A stretch of DNA of 64,000 nt, taken from Clostridia bacterium (GTDB lineage: Bacteria; Bacillota; Clostridia; Christensenellales; CAG-314). The notes under the pieces were generated by a model. The model did not search any database, was not told the DNA's origin, and worked only from the letters and a program-made list of their open reading frames with translations. The DNA lies in NCBI GenBank assembly GCA_028703495.1, contig JAQVMT010000007.1, positions 1 to 64,000 of the forward strand, given 5' to 3'. A program made the position numbers and the translations under genes. Below are positions 47,651 to 59,089 of the stretch, piece after piece (the first letter of the stretch is position 1; every line of letters starts with the position of its first letter).

Positions 47651-50600
47651 ATGGGTTTAGAGAGAGTTAAGCCGATCAAATTCGGTAGGAACGAGAGAAT
47701 GTCGTTTTCCAAGACCAAAGAGGTACTGCCGTTACCCAACCTTATCGAGGTACAGAAGCATTCTTACGATATGTTTGTGAAGGAGGGAATAAGAGAGGTA
47801 TTCGACGATTTTTCGCCTATTACCGATTTTAGCAACCACTTCGAGTTAAGGTTTATGGAGCATGTGCTTGAGGGCAAGCCAAAGTTTAGCGAGAGGGAGT
47901 GTCGTGAAAGGGATGCTACTTACGCATTGCCCCTCAAGATAAAGGTGCGTTTGGTGAGGAAAGACACGGGAGAAGTAACCGAACAGGAATTATTCATGGG
48001 AGATTTTCCCTTGATGACCGATAACGGAAGCTTTATTATTAACGGAGCGGAGCGTGTTGTGGTATCACAGCTTGTGCGTTCTCCCGGTGTTTATTGTGCG
48101 AAAAGGTTAGACAAGAACGGGTACGCGCTTTACGATACGACGGTAATTCCTAACAGGGGCGCGTGGTTGGAGTTTGTTCACGACCAAAACGATATACTTC
48201 ACGTTCACGTTGACAGGAACAGAAAGCTTCCTGCGACGGTTTTGTTGCGCGCTATCGGAATCGGTACGGACGACAGGATAAAGGATTTGTTTTTCGAAGA
48301 CGAAACGATTATTCACACTTGCGAGAAGGACTTATGCAAGAATGAAAAAGACGGTTTGGTTGAGCTATATAAAAGACTTCGTCCGGGAGAGGTTCCCACG
48401 GACGAATCCATTAAGAAGCAGCTGCACGACCTACTGTTTGATGCCAAGCGTTATGATTTGGCTAAGGTCGGAAGGCATAAATACAACAAGAAGCTATCGC
48501 TTGCCAACAGAATCAAGAGACACGTTGTTGCCGACAACGTTGTTTTACCCGACAGCGGTGAGGTTATAGCTTGTGCGGGCGATTACATTGATGACGACAA
48601 GGCGTATGAGATACAGCACAAGGGTGTCAACGTTGTTTATTTGCACAGCTCTCGTGCAGGACAAAAGGTTAAGGTTATCGGAAACAACGTTGTCGATTTG
48701 AAGTACTTCTTGAATTATTACAGTAATTTGAAGTATGGAAAGAATATATTCGAGGGCTTTGAGCCGAGAACGTTGGGTATTACGGAGTATGTCAATTACG
48801 AAGTATTAAGCGATATTCTGTCCGTTAAAAGCGAGGTCGAGGACGTAATTGCCGCGATAAAAGAGAAGCGTGATGAGCTTTCTCCCAAACACATAACGCA
48901 AGAGGACATTATTGCGACGGTCAGCTATAATTTAGGTCTCAAGCACGGCGTCGGATCGGTGGACAATATTGACCATTTGGGCAACAGGCGTGTAAGGAGC
49001 GTGGGCGAGCTACTCCAAAATCAATTTAGAGTGGGTATAGCCCGTTTGGAAAGGGTTATCAAAGAGCGTATGGCGATTCAGGAAACCGACAAGGCTACTC
49101 CTCAATCGTTAATCAACGTAAGGCCGGTGTCGAGTGCGATTAAGGAGTTTTTCGGCTCCTCACAGCTGTCGCAATTTATGGATCAAACAAATCCTATTGC
49201 CGAGCTTACGCATAAAAGGAAGCTGTCCGCATTGGGACCGGGAGGCTTGAACAGAGAGAGAGCCACCTTTGATGTTCGAGACGTTCACTATTCTCACTAT
49301 GGTAGAATGTGCCCTATAGAAACGCCTGAAGGACAGAATATCGGATTGATATCTTCCTTGGCTTCGTACGCACGAATAAACGAATACGGCTTTATCGAGT
49401 CGCCCTACAGAAGGGTGGACAAGATAAACAAGGTGGTTACCAACGAGATACATTATTTGGCTGCGGACGAGGAGGACGAGTTCATCGTGGCGCAGGCAAA
49501 CGAGGACTTGGACGAAAACGGCTATTTCGTCAACGAGCGTGTAACCTGCCGAAAGAGGGAGGACATAAGGGAGTTTGCCAGAGAGGACGTCGATTATATG
49601 GACGTTAGTCCTAAGCAGCTTGTATCGGTTGCGACAAGTCTTATTCCCTTCTTGGAGAACGACGATACCAACCGTGCTTTGATGGGATCAAACATGCAGC
49701 GTCAGGCAGTACCGCTGTTGGTGCCGGAGGCTCCGATTGTCGCGACGGGAATCGAGCATAGAATCGCTTACGACAGCGGTGTAATGGTGCTTAGCAACGT
49801 GGACGGAATTGTATGCAATGTTTGTGCCGGTAGCGTTTCTGTCAAGGACTTTAGCGGTGTCGTACATGAATACGCATTAAAGAAATTCACGCGAAGCAAC
49901 GCGGGAACCTGCATTAACCAAAAGCCAATCGTAAACGTGGGCGATGTGGTTAAAAAGGGAGATATACTTGCCGACGGTCCAAGCACCTGCGGCGGAGAGC
50001 TTGCGCTCGGAAGGAATATCCTTATCGGCTTTATGTCATGGGAGGGATACAACTACGAGGACGCTATTTTGATTAGCGAGAAGCTTGTCAAAGAGGACGT
50101 GTTCACGACTATTCACATTGAGGAGCATGAAACCGAAACACGTGAAACGAGATTGGGATCCGAAGAAATAACGAGGGATATTCCCAATGTCGGAGACGAT
50201 GCTCTTAAGGATTTGGATGAGAACGGAATTATCCGTATCGGTGCCGAGGTCAGATCGGGTGACATATTGGTTGGAAAGGTAACGCCAAAGGGCGAAACCG
50301 AGCTTACGCCCGAGGAAAGACTGTTGAGGGCTATTTTCAGTGAAAAGGCAAGAGAGGTAAGGGATACGTCGTTAAAGGTTCCCAACGGTGAGGGCGGAAT
50401 CGTGGTCGACGTCAAAATCTTTACAAGGGAGAACAAGGACGAGCTGGATCCGGGCGTCAATAAGCTGGTTAGAGTTTATATCGCGCAAAAGAGGAAGGTC
50501 AGCATCGGCGATAAGATGGCGGGACGTCACGGAAACAAGGGCGTTATCAGCAGAATTTTGCCCGAGGAAGATATGCCGTTTATGGAGGACGGAACTCCTT

Positions 50601-51748
50601 TGCAAATCGTTTTGAATCCTTTGGGCGTTCCCAGCCGTATGAATATCGGACAGGTTTTGGAGGTTCACTTGGGACTTATCGCCAAGCTTTTGGGTTGGAA
50701 GGTAAGTACTCCCGTGTTCGATGGTGCGACAGAGCGGGACATACAAGAATTGTTCATGCAAAACGGTATTATCAATCCCGAAACAGGCAAGGTTGACGGC
50801 AAAGTCGTTCTTTACGACGGAAGAACGGGCTTGCCCTTTGAAAACAGAGTTACCGTCGGATATATGTATATGCTTAAGCTGATCCACTTGGTGGACGATA
50901 AGATTCATGCAAGAAGCACAGGTCCTTACAGCTTGGTAACACAACAGCCTCTAGGCGGTAAAGCACAGTTCGGCGGACAGCGTTTCGGAGAAATGGAGGT
51001 TTGGGCATTGGAGTCTTACGGTGCCTCCAATATACTGCAAGAGATTCTGACGGTTAAGTCGGACGATGTGGTTGGCAGAGTTAAGACCTTTGAAAGTATT
51101 ATCAAGGGCAACAACGTATCGGATCCGGGAATTCCGGAGTCCTTTAAGGTGCTGATCAAGGAATTGCAGAGCTTGTGCTTGGATGTCAAGGTCTTGGGCG
51201 AGGATCACGAAGAGATTCCCGTTAAGGATTCGGGCGATGATGATATGGATGTTTTGGAATCTACTATGAGAGATACCGACAAGACTTCCGTTACCATTAA
51301 GTTTGAGGACGATGAGGAGCTTATGTCGGGCACTAAAGGATTCGGAATATTGGACGACGACGAAGGTGAGATTTCCGATTTCAATATGGATTTCTTTATG
51401 GACAACGACGACAAGTTCGGCGACGACGACGTTGCATTTAAGCTCGACAATGATGTGGAGTTGGATTTGGATAAATTCAACGCGGACAGCAAGGACGAGA
51501 TCGAGGGAAGGTTTATACCCGACGACGATGACTTCGACGAGGATAAGTTCGATGATTTGGACGACTTCGACGATGATCCCGATGCAGAGGACGAGGACGA
51601 CAACGACGGTGATGAGGACGAGGACGACGACGAGGAGCAGGACGACTTTTCGAACGAGTCTGAGGCAAAGATAAAGGATGACTTCGTTTTAGACTTCGAA
51701 GAAGACGACGATGACGAGGACATTACGATCGACGAGGATAAGAAGTAG
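47651..51748 (+). CDS. rpoB: RNA polymerase subunit beta with long acidic C-terminal tail
   Basis: Catalytic beta subunit. Conserved regions include [16 protein letters not shown] near the start, the rifampicin-region [49 protein letters not shown] and the C-terminal [28 protein letters not shown] precedes ATG 47651. The conserved protein ends near residue 1190; about 170 further residues are overwhelmingly Asp/Glu, including runs such as DDDEEQDD. Total length is 1365. The rplJ-rplL genes that usually precede rpoB are not upstream. Confidence 0.98.
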   Translation: MGLERVKPIKFGRNERMSFSKTKEVLPLPNLIEVQKHSYDMFVKEGIREVFDDFSPITDFSNHFELRFMEHVLEGKPKFSERECRERDATYALPLKIKVRLVRKDTGEVTEQELFMGDFPLMTDNGSFIINGAERVVVSQLVRSPGVYCAKRLDKNGYALYDTTVIPNRGAWLEFVHDQNDILHVHVDRNRKLPATVLLRAIGIGTDDRIKDLFFEDETIIHTCEKDLCKNEKDGLVELYKRLRPGEVPTDESIKKQLHDLLFDAKRYDLAKVGRHKYNKKLSLANRIKRHVVADNVVLPDSGEVIACAGDYIDDDKAYEIQHKGVNVVYLHSSRAGQKVKVIGNNVVDLKYFLNYYSNLKYGKNIFEGFEPRTLGITEYVNYEVLSDILSVKSEVEDVIAAIKEKRDELSPKHITQEDIIATVSYNLGLKHGVGSVDNIDHLGNRRVRSVGELLQNQFRVGIARLERVIKERMAIQETDKATPQSLINVRPVSSAIKEFFGSSQLSQFMDQTNPIAELTHKRKLSALGPGGLNRERATFDVRDVHYSHYGRMCPIETPEGQNIGLISSLASYARINEYGFIESPYRRVDKINKVVTNEIHYLAADEEDEFIVAQANEDLDENGYFVNERVTCRKREDIREFAREDVDYMDVSPKQLVSVATSLIPFLENDDTNRALMGSNMQRQAVPLLVPEAPIVATGIEHRIAYDSGVMVLSNVDGIVCNVCAGSVSVKDFSGVVHEYALKKFTRSNAGTCINQKPIVNVGDVVKKGDILADGPSTCGGELALGRNILIGFMSWEGYNYEDAILISEKLVKEDVFTTIHIEEHETETRETRLGSEEITRDIPNVGDDALKDLDENGIIRIGAEVRSGDILVGKVTPKGETELTPEERLLRAIFSEKAREVRDTSLKVPNGEGGIVVDVKIFTRENKDELDPGVNKLVRVYIAQKRKVSIGDKMAGRHGNKGVISRILPEEDMPFMEDGTPLQIVLNPLGVPSRMNIGQVLEVHLGLIAKLLGWKVSTPVFDGATERDIQELFMQNGIINPETGKVDGKVVLYDGRTGLPFENRVTVGYMYMLKLIHLVDDKIHARSTGPYSLVTQQPLGGKAQFGGQRFGEMEVWALESYGASNILQEILTVKSDDVVGRVKTFESIIKGNNVSDPGIPESFKVLIKELQSLCLDVKVLGEDHEEIPVKDSGDDDMDVLESTMRDTDKTSVTIKFEDDEELMSGTKGFGILDDDEGEISDFNMDFFMDNDDKFGDDDVAFKLDNDVELDLDKFNADSKDEIEGRFIPDDDDFDEDKFDDLDDFDDDPDAEDEDDNDGDEDEDDDEEQDDFSNESEAKIKDDFVLDFEEDDDDEDITIDEDKK

Positions 51749-51759
51749 GAGGTATAGAT

Positions 51760-54700
51760 ATGTTTGATTTAAGTAATTTTGATTCTATACAGATTGGAAT
51801 TGCCTCTCCCGAAAAAATAAGAGAGTGGTCTTACGGTGAGGTTACCAAACCCGAAACGATAAACTACAGAACGCAAAAGCCCGAAAAAGACGGACTTTTC
51901 TGTGAAAGGATATTCGGACCGCAAAAGGACTGGGAATGTCATTGCGGTAAATATAAGAGAATAAGGAACAAAGGCATCATCTGCGATAAGTGTGGTGTTG
52001 AGGTTACCCGTGCCAAGGTCAGACGTGAAAGGATGGGACATATCGAGCTTGCGGCACCGGTATGCCACATATGGTATTTCAGAGGGGTTCCCTCGAGAAT
52101 GGGCTTTTTATTGGACATGAGTCCCAAACTGCTGGAACAGGTTTTGTGCTTCAGTAGCTATGTCGTTTTGGATCCGGGCAAGACCGAATTCGTATATAAG
52201 CAGGTTTTGAGTGCGAATGAGTATAAGGATGCTTGCGAAAACAAGTACAAGGACATTCCGTTCAAGGTCGGCATGGGCGCAGAAGCGATAAAAGAATTGC
52301 TTATGGAGGTTGATCTCGAGAAGGAGAGTAACGACTTAAAAGAAATTATTCTTAAATCCACCGGACAAAAGAGAGTCAGAGCAATCAAGAGAATCGAGAT
52401 TGTGGAGGCTTTCAGAAAGAGCGGAAACCGTCCCGAATGGATGATTTTGGACGTGCTTCCCGTGCTTCCGCCCGAATTAAGACCTATGGTGCAGTTGGAC
52501 GGCGGAAGGTACGCGACCAGTGACCTCAACGACCTATACAGACGTGTAATTAACAGAAACAATCGGTTGAAGAAATTGATCGAAATTAACGCACCCAACC
52601 TACTCATTATCAATGAAAAGAGAATGCTGCAGGAATCGGTGGACAATCTAATCGACAACGACAGAACCAAGAGACCGCATTCCAGCAACAAGAGAGAATT
52701 GAAGAGCTTGACGGGAATGTTAAAGGGAAAGCAAGGACGTTTCAGGCAGAACCTTTTGGGAAAGCGTGTCGACTATTCCGGACGTTCGGTTATCGTCGTC
52801 GGTCCCGAATTGAAGCTTCATCAATGCGGACTTCCCAAGGAAATGGCTTTGGAGCTGTTTAAGCCCTTCGTAATGAAGAAATTGGTAGATGAAGCTATTT
52901 GCCAAAATATAAAGGGCGCAAAAAAGAAGATCGAGAGAGCGGACGACAAGGTTTGGGATATTCTTGAGGACGTAATCAAGGACCATCCCGTATTACTCAA
53001 CCGTGCGCCCACGCTGCACAGATTGTCTATACAGGCGTTCGAGCCGATTTTGATTGAAGGCAGAGCAATTAAATTACATCCGTTGGTATGTACGGCGTTT
53101 AACGCTGACTTCGACGGAGACCAAATGCCCGTTCACGTTCCGTTGTCGATAGAGGCACAAACCGAGGCGCGGTATTTGATGCTTGCAAGCAATAATATCT
53201 TAAAGCTAAGCGACGGCAAACCCGTCGTAACACCTACGCAGGATATGGTTATGGGCTGTTATTATCTGACGATTTACAAGGACTCGCAAGAGGACGTAAA
53301 GCGCAGAATTAAGGATGAGGACGGAAACTTCGTTCTTAACGAGGACGGCACATTCAAGGTCAAGGAGCTGTATTATTGCTCCGAGGACGAAGCCGAAATG
53401 GCATACAACAACGGCGAGATCGACCTGCAATCCTTGGTGCATATTAGAGTATCCCGCGAGTGGACTAATCCCGAGGGTGAAAATGAAACGGTTACGGGTA
53501 TTATTCTCACAACGGTCGGCAAGGTTATATTTAATCGCGCTATTCCGCAGGATTTGGGATATGTCGACAGAAGTAAGAAAGAAAATGCCATTTTGAACGA
53601 GATTGACTTCCTTGTCGGCAAAAAGCAACTCGGAAATATCGTTGAAATGTGCTATAGAGCCAAAGGTGCGTCGGGAACGGCGGAGGTTTTGGATAAGATC
53701 AAGGCTTTGGGCTTTAAATACAGTACGATCGGAGCGGTTACCGCTTCCGTATTCGATATGCACATACCCGAGGCAAAAAAAGGCATATTGAAGGATGCCG
53801 ATTTCCAGGTAAGAAATATCGAGGATTTGTTCAGCAACGGTTATATTACCGATTTTGAAAGATACAGTATGGTTGTCGACGTTTGGAAAAAAGCTACAGA
53901 CGATGTAACCGAGAAGCTGAAGGAGGGGCTTTCCAAGTTCAATCCTATTTATATGATGAGCAATTCGGGAGCCAGAGGTAACCTTAATCAAATGAGACAG
54001 CTTTCGGGTATGAGAGGCTTGATGACGGATCCTAAAGGTAAAACCATCGAATTGCCCGTTAAGGCGTGCTTTAGAGAGGGCTTGACAGTGCTTGAGTACT
54101 TCATCAGCTCGCACGGCGGCAGAAAGGGACTTGCCGATACGGCACTTAAGACTGCCGACTCGGGATATTTGACAAGAAGGCTTGTGGACGTTGCTCAAGA
54201 TGTTACTATCAGAGAGGAGGACTGCTCGGCGGGTTCAAAGGCCAGCGGTTTGGAAATATGCGCGCTGACGGGTGACAACAAGGATGAAATAATCGAGAAA
54301 CTCGGCGACAGAATTGCGGGAAAATTCACGATTGAGGATGTTGTAAATCCGCTTACGGGTGAGGTTATCGTACCCGCAGATCAAATGATTACCGACCCTA
54401 AGGCAGAGCTTATCGATAGCATCGCCCGAGAATATGCAGCTCAAACGGATACACACTACGGCGACTACAAGGTTTTGGTAAGGACGGTGCTTACCTGTAG
54501 AAGCAAGAAGGGAATCTGCGCTAAGTGCTACGGAAAGAATATGGCGACGGGCGAACCCGTTACGTTGGGCGAAGCCGTGGGAACCATTGCCGCTCAAAGT
54601 ATCGGCGAACCGGGAACTCAGCTTACAATGAGAACCTTCCACACGGGCGGTGTTGCGACCAGCGATGATATTACGCAGGGTTTGCCGAGAGTCGAGGAGT

Positions 54701-55545
54701 TGTTCGAAAACAGACGTCCCAAGGGTGTCGCTTTGCTTTGCGAGGTCGGCGGTATGTGCTCCGTGAAGGAGATTAAGGACAAGAGAGAGGTTGTAATAAC
54801 CCAGACCAACGATGTCGAGAAATCATATTCCATTCCCTACAGCGCAAAGCTAAAGGTAAAAGACGGAGAGGTTATCGAAGCAGGAACTCCTTTGACGGGC
54901 GGACCTATTTTCCCCTTGGATTTACTTCGCACACGCGGTATCAAAACCGTTCAGGAGTATTTGGTAAAGGAAGTACAAAGCGTTTACAGACTTCAGGGCA
55001 TTGAGATTAACGATAAACACGTGGAGGTTATCGTGCGTCAAATGCTTAAGAAGGTTAAGGTTGAAGATGCAGGCGATACTAACTTGCTTCCCGGTGAGCT
55101 TGTAGAGCAGTATAGATTCGAGGAGGAGAACGAAAGGACGATTAATAACGGCGGCAGACCTGCCGCTGCTAAGAGGACGTTGCTCGGAATAACCAAGGCT
55201 TCCCTTGCTACAGAAAGCTTTTTGTCGGCTGCCGCATTCCAAGAAACCAGTAAGGTGTTGACGGAAGCTGCCATCAAGAGCAAAATCGATCCGCTGTTCG
55301 GATTGAAGGAAAACATTATTATCGGAAAGCTCATCAGCGCGGGAACCGGCTTCAAGAAGTATAAGAATTGCGAAGTCAAGCCCGTAATTGAAGGTGTTCA
55401 GGCTAATAGTAATTCAGGTAACGGATATTTGGACTTGGACGAGGAAGATAGGCAGAGTGATCTGTTCGATGATTCCTTCATGGAAAACGAGGATTCAGTC
55501 GAGAATGATCTGACGAACCTCAACGAGGGAATAGATAAGATATAG
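51760..55545 (+). CDS. rpoC: RNA polymerase subunit beta'
   Basis: Largest catalytic subunit, 1261 residues. The N-terminal zinc site [19 protein letters not shown], the catalytic Mg loop [12 protein letters not shown], the bridge-helix region and the second zinc site ([13 protein letters not shown] near 855, [11 protein letters not shown]) are all present. The last 40 residues are acidic ([20 protein letters not shown]), a milder version of the RpoB tail. AGGAGG overlaps the rpoB stop codon, so translation is coupled to rpoB. Confidence 0.98.
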   Translation: MFDLSNFDSIQIGIASPEKIREWSYGEVTKPETINYRTQKPEKDGLFCERIFGPQKDWECHCGKYKRIRNKGIICDKCGVEVTRAKVRRERMGHIELAAPVCHIWYFRGVPSRMGFLLDMSPKLLEQVLCFSSYVVLDPGKTEFVYKQVLSANEYKDACENKYKDIPFKVGMGAEAIKELLMEVDLEKESNDLKEIILKSTGQKRVRAIKRIEIVEAFRKSGNRPEWMILDVLPVLPPELRPMVQLDGGRYATSDLNDLYRRVINRNNRLKKLIEINAPNLLIINEKRMLQESVDNLIDNDRTKRPHSSNKRELKSLTGMLKGKQGRFRQNLLGKRVDYSGRSVIVVGPELKLHQCGLPKEMALELFKPFVMKKLVDEAICQNIKGAKKKIERADDKVWDILEDVIKDHPVLLNRAPTLHRLSIQAFEPILIEGRAIKLHPLVCTAFNADFDGDQMPVHVPLSIEAQTEARYLMLASNNILKLSDGKPVVTPTQDMVMGCYYLTIYKDSQEDVKRRIKDEDGNFVLNEDGTFKVKELYYCSEDEAEMAYNNGEIDLQSLVHIRVSREWTNPEGENETVTGIILTTVGKVIFNRAIPQDLGYVDRSKKENAILNEIDFLVGKKQLGNIVEMCYRAKGASGTAEVLDKIKALGFKYSTIGAVTASVFDMHIPEAKKGILKDADFQVRNIEDLFSNGYITDFERYSMVVDVWKKATDDVTEKLKEGLSKFNPIYMMSNSGARGNLNQMRQLSGMRGLMTDPKGKTIELPVKACFREGLTVLEYFISSHGGRKGLADTALKTADSGYLTRRLVDVAQDVTIREEDCSAGSKASGLEICALTGDNKDEIIEKLGDRIAGKFTIEDVVNPLTGEVIVPADQMITDPKAELIDSIAREYAAQTDTHYGDYKVLVRTVLTCRSKKGICAKCYGKNMATGEPVTLGEAVGTIAAQSIGEPGTQLTMRTFHTGGVATSDDITQGLPRVEELFENRRPKGVALLCEVGGMCSVKEIKDKREVVITQTNDVEKSYSIPYSAKLKVKDGEVIEAGTPLTGGPIFPLDLLRTRGIKTVQEYLVKEVQSVYRLQGIEINDKHVEVIVRQMLKKVKVEDAGDTNLLPGELVEQYRFEEENERTINNGGRPAAAKRTLLGITKASLATESFLSAAAFQETSKVLTEAAIKSKIDPLFGLKENIIIGKLISAGTGFKKYKNCEVKPVIEGVQANSNSGNGYLDLDEEDRQSDLFDDSFMENEDSVENDLTNLNEGIDKI

Positions 55546-55590
55546 CCCTTTTCATTCGATTCAAGAACTAAGCGTGTAATATATTAAGTG

Positions 55591-55622
55591 GGGCGGAGTT
55601 GTCAGGTGCAATACCGCCCTTT
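55591..55622 (+). terminator. Probable terminator after rpoC
   Basis: GGGCGG / CCGCCC stem with a 17-base loop followed by TTTCTATTT, about 45 bases after the rpoC stop. Confidence 0.6.
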
Positions 55623-55769
55623 CTATTTAAGCTGCTTTGAATATTTGATTGCCGATCCTTACCGGCATACAAGCTTGCGACTCTTTATATACCGTTTATT
55701 GTTTGTTTCAACAAGAATGATTTTGAATAAATGCATTGAAGATACAAAAGTAGAAGTCTATAAAAAGAA

Positions 55770-55798
55770 TTGCAATGCGCAAATGATTATGATATAAT
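55770..55798 (+). promoter_or_regulatory. Sigma-A promoter of the PNPOx-like gene
   Basis: TTGCAA (55770-55775), 17-base spacer and perfect TATAAT (55793-55798), 65 bases before ATG 55863. Confidence 0.7.
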
Positions 55799-55862
55799 GC
55801 TTGGGCAGATAAACAAAGGGTTTGCTTTGCGGAAATATTGAATGCACGCAGGGGGTAATTTG

Positions 55863-56330
55863 ATGAGTAAATACGAAGATGCTAAAAAAATGATGAATGA
55901 ACGTTTTGGAAAAGACAGCCTTATTGCAATTGCGACAACCGACGGCGAACGTCTATATAACCGAATGGTTGATGCTTATTATGTGGATGGAGCCTTTTAC
56001 ATAAGTACGTATGCGCTCTCAAATAAGGTGAGGCAAATCGAGTTGAATCCACAAGTCGCCGTATGTGCTATCGATTGGTTTAGCGGTCGCGGTACGGGAA
56101 GAAACCTTGGTTGGGTATTGAAGCCTGAAAATGCCGAGATCAGACATAAGCTACGGGAAGCATTTGTATGGTATGACGATGCAAATGATGAGCGTGATCC
56201 GAATTGTTGTATACTTGAGATTCGGCTTACGGACGGAATGTTGATTAAGGACCACCATGCAATACGATATCAAATCGATTTTGACAAACAGTCCGCGTTG
56301 TTGAGCGAGAATTGGGGAGAGTTCAAATAA
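55863..56330 (+). CDS. Pyridoxamine 5'-phosphate oxidase-related FMN-binding protein
   Basis: A 155-residue split-barrel protein of the PNPOx-like superfamily. The start MSKYEDAKKMMNERFGKDSLIAIATTDGERLYNRMVDAYY and FYISTYALSNKVRQIELNPQVAVCAIDWF follow the usual strand order for flavin-dependent reductases. AGGGGG lies upstream of ATG 55863. The substrate is unknown. It begins a run of small accessory genes after rpoC. Confidence 0.83.
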   Translation: MSKYEDAKKMMNERFGKDSLIAIATTDGERLYNRMVDAYYVDGAFYISTYALSNKVRQIELNPQVAVCAIDWFSGRGTGRNLGWVLKPENAEIRHKLREAFVWYDDANDERDPNCCILEIRLTDGMLIKDHHAIRYQIDFDKQSALLSENWGEFK

Positions 56331-56441
56331 ACGTAATAGTTAACAAAATGCGTATAAATAACGGTATGCGTATAAATTACGGTGAATAAAGGCTACTTAT
56401 TTGCCGAGTCGGAATATGCTTTGGTGAAACGGAGGGATGAA

Positions 56442-57026
56442 GTGAAAAATAATATCGAAATATTAGCCTTGCCAAGGAGCGAGTGGGAAGGTGCAGTTAT
56501 ACCCCTTGTTACCAGAAGTGACAGTTACTTTGACCTTGAAATCTGCCCGCATGATCGCGATGGGTGGACAGTCTCTTTAGTTAGAAAGAAGGTAGATGAG
56601 GAAATCATGCATACGCCAAAGGAGTATGATTTTCCTGACTCTCTGTATCAGGCACATTGGGAAAATGCGGAAGCTTATGGTGTCGTGGGCGATGACGGTG
56701 CATTGATGGCTTGCGTAGAAATATGTCCTGAGGAATGGTCGAATCGGTTGATAGTAACAGAACTCTGGGTATCGGACGAATTAAGAGGAAAGGGCATCGG
56801 AAAGCAATTGATGAATAAAGCAAAAGAAGTCGCTATCCGACAACAAAGGCGTGCAATTATATTGGAAACACAGTCGTGTAATACTAATGCAATCGGCTTT
56901 TATATTCATGAAGGCTTTGAGTTGATCGGATTTGACACGTGCTGTTATACGAACAACGATATTGGACGGCGTGAAGTAAGAATCAATTTAGGGTACTTCT
57001 TTCATCGTGAGGGACGAAGAAAATAA
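56442..57026 (+). CDS. GNAT acetyltransferase, SatA (streptothricin acetyltransferase)-like
   Basis: A 194-residue acetyl-CoA-dependent acetyltransferase. Motif A is VSDELRGKGIGKQLMNKAKEVA, followed by LETQSCNTNAIGFYIHEGFELIGFD, the pattern of SatA/YyaR enzymes that acetylate streptothricin. GGAGGG five bases before GTG 56442 supports this start; a GTG 20 codons upstream lacks a good site. Resistance activity is an inference; the family also contains enzymes of unrelated function. Confidence 0.82.
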   Translation: MKNNIEILALPRSEWEGAVIPLVTRSDSYFDLEICPHDRDGWTVSLVRKKVDEEIMHTPKEYDFPDSLYQAHWENAEAYGVVGDDGALMACVEICPEEWSNRLIVTELWVSDELRGKGIGKQLMNKAKEVAIRQQRRAIILETQSCNTNAIGFYIHEGFELIGFDTCCYTNNDIGRREVRINLGYFFHREGRRK

Positions 57027-57259
57027 CATACATATTATCGAGCGGTTTATATGCGCCGGCTACTGCATGTTGGATTCAGATTTATCGAGCGGAATAGGTT
57101 AATTACCGAAAGAGTACTTATTACTGCAACTCATCCAATCGCCCAAAATTCCGTGTAAGATAAACTCGAGATTTACGCAATTATTAATAAAGCAATTGAA
57201 TCGACAAAGGAGTATTGTATAACGATATCAACACAACAGAATTTACGGAGGCATAAGCT

Positions 57260-57964
57260 ATGGAATTGATTAAAGAAAAATGGGACGAACAAGATATATC
57301 GGAATTTCAGCAAACACTGGTTGCCTTAGAAGATCCCTCAAAAAGAGAATGGTCGAAAAAGCTTCTTAATACGGAGTTACCTGTATTGAGCATTAAGACC
57401 GCCGTAATGAAGGATATAACAAATCAGATATCCAAGGGCAACTATCTGTCATTCTTGGATTTAATGATTTGGGAATACTACGAAAACACAGCCGTTAACG
57501 GTATGTTGATATCCAAAATAAAGCATTTTGACACCTTCAAAAAGTATCTTGATATTTACAGCTTAAGAGCCGATAACTGGGCAACCTGCGATCTGTTGAC
57601 CTTCCATATAAAAGGAAACGAGCAAAAATATATGGATTTGACAATGGAATACATTAAAAGCGAGCTCCCCTTCAGAAGAAGAATAGGAATGTATATTCTG
57701 TTTTATTTCATAGATGATGACGACTACATCTCCAAGATATTTGATTTGCTCAACTGCTTTGAAAACGAAGAAAATTATTATGTCAATATGATGAACGGCT
57801 GGCTGTTTTGCGAATGCTTTATAAAGCAAAGGGAAAAGACCTTAGCGTATTTGGATAGTAATAAGCTTAACCGCTTTACAATAAACAAGGGTATTCAAAA
57901 ATGCAGAGAAAGCCGAAGAGTTAGCCCTACGGACAAGGAGATGCTCTTAAAATATAAAAAGTAA
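57260..57964 (+). CDS. DNA alkylation repair protein AlkD-like (HEAT-repeat glycosylase)
   Basis: A 234-residue all-helical protein of the AlkC/AlkD family, which excises alkylated bases. The segment LRADNWATCDLLTF matches the conserved DNA-contact motif with Trp and Asp. The C-terminal CRESRRVSPTDKEML also matches. ACGGAGG precedes ATG. It is followed after 20 bases by the OsmC-family gene, so the two may be cotranscribed. Both fit a chemical-stress response. Confidence 0.87.
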   Translation: MELIKEKWDEQDISEFQQTLVALEDPSKREWSKKLLNTELPVLSIKTAVMKDITNQISKGNYLSFLDLMIWEYYENTAVNGMLISKIKHFDTFKKYLDIYSLRADNWATCDLLTFHIKGNEQKYMDLTMEYIKSELPFRRRIGMYILFYFIDDDDYISKIFDLLNCFENEENYYVNMMNGWLFCECFIKQREKTLAYLDSNKLNRFTINKGIQKCRESRRVSPTDKEMLLKYKK

Positions 57965-57984
57965 TATTTTTTGGAGGACTTGTC

Positions 57985-58407
57985 ATGGAAAATATAGTAG
58001 TAAAAGTCAAAAGAACAGACAGCAAGGTGCATTTTGAAGCGGTTTCCGATTCAAATCCGAGTATGCAAATCCCATTTGATTATGCCCCTCCGCTTGGGAG
58101 CGGATGTGGTTTTGCAGGCTTGGAGGTTCTGCTTATGAGCTTTGCCGGATGTGTAAGCACTACCACAGCCTTTCTCTTAGGCAGATTAGGAAAGCATATT
58201 TCAGCTTATACTGCCACGGCCGAGGGAGTTCGTACCGAGCACCCGCTCTCATTGAAAGAAAACAGTTTCCATATATGTGTTAAATCCGATGATGTTACGG
58301 ACACGGATATGGAAAAGGTTATTAGGCAGGCAGAAGCCGTTTCCCCTGTGTGGCAGGCTGTGAAGAACAACATCATCGTGAAAACAACCTATGAGATTTC
58401 TTTGTAA
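57985..58407 (+). CDS. OsmC family protein lacking the second active-site cysteine
   Basis: OsmC/Ohr proteins reduce organic hydroperoxides with a Cys pair. This 140-residue member has the first Cys (C56 in SFAGCVSTT) but Ser at the second position (S120 in AEAVSPVWQAV, where CPV is usual). Arg/Glu context is present in the core. Loss of the resolving Cys is seen in subgroups whose function is unknown. TTGGAGG precedes ATG. Confidence 0.85.
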   Translation: MENIVVKVKRTDSKVHFEAVSDSNPSMQIPFDYAPPLGSGCGFAGLEVLLMSFAGCVSTTTAFLLGRLGKHISAYTATAEGVRTEHPLSLKENSFHICVKSDDVTDTDMEKVIRQAEAVSPVWQAVKNNIIVKTTYEISL

Positions 58408-58434
58408 AGACAAAATATATCTGAATTGGCGGTG

Positions 58435-58872
58435 ATGTTGCTTATGGATATTATGCGCTATGTGTTGGAGTTTCTTTTGCTGATTTGGTTTTTCGGCTGT
58501 ATTAAAACATACAGAATCGGGACGCGTACGTTGGTTGAAGGAATGGGAATCCACTCGGCAGAGTTTATAATGCTTGTAATATACTCGATAGGAATAGTAG
58601 TCTCTTTATTTGTTGCTTATGTCGGGCAATGGATTTTGCTCATTGTCTTATCGGCATGGTTCATTATTCAATTCTTCTGCCATTGGTACTTCACAATATT
58701 CGGGGCATCGAAAACAAAAATCGAAGGATATAACAAGTGCTTTAGAAACACGATCCATATTATTCCATTGAATGAACACAGAATTATTCCGGATCTATAC
58801 CATATTGTTTTACATATGCTCATTTTATTGAATATTGTGCTGGCGGCACTTAGTCTGACCTACGCAAAATGA
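58435..58872 (+). CDS. Hypothetical small membrane protein
   Basis: A 145-residue protein with four hydrophobic segments, starting MLLMDIMRYVLEFLLLIWFFG. A weak GGCGG lies upstream of the chosen ATG; TTG 58426 and ATG 58444 are alternatives. I do not recognise the family. It lies 27 bases downstream of the OsmC gene in the same direction and is probably cotranscribed. Confidence 0.6.
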   Translation: MLLMDIMRYVLEFLLLIWFFGCIKTYRIGTRTLVEGMGIHSAEFIMLVIYSIGIVVSLFVAYVGQWILLIVLSAWFIIQFFCHWYFTIFGASKTKIEGYNKCFRNTIHIIPLNEHRIIPDLYHIVLHMLILLNIVLAALSLTYAK

Positions 58873-59002
58873 GTACATCCTTCACTCTATGGCATCCGAT
58901 ATGTTGGGAAGTCATAAATAATACTTCAAGTGCAACTCAATCTCATACTTTCCATTTCTCACAAGAGTAATTCCGAGGTTTAGATTAGTTTGGGTAAAGC
59001 AG

Positions 59003-59031
59003 TTAAAATAACGGAAAAGAAACGGTATAAT
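59003..59031 (+). promoter_or_regulatory. Promoter of the RibD_C-family gene
   Basis: TTAAAA (59003-59008), 17-base spacer and TATAAT (59026-59031), about 60 bases before the gene. Confidence 0.5.
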
Positions 59032-59089
59032 TATTCACTAGAATGTATGTGAATGTTTAGATAAATAATTTTTGACGAGGTAAAGCAGA

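Noticed and set aside
51205-51723. Minus-strand Ser-rich open frame opposite the rpoB tail
   Set aside because: It is the mirror of the Asp/Glu-rich coding sequence of rpoB; codons GAC/GAT/GAG read backwards give Ser- and Leu-rich sequence.
53206-54198. 330-codon minus-strand open frame inside rpoC
   Set aside because: Shadow of the strongly conserved rpoC coding sequence.
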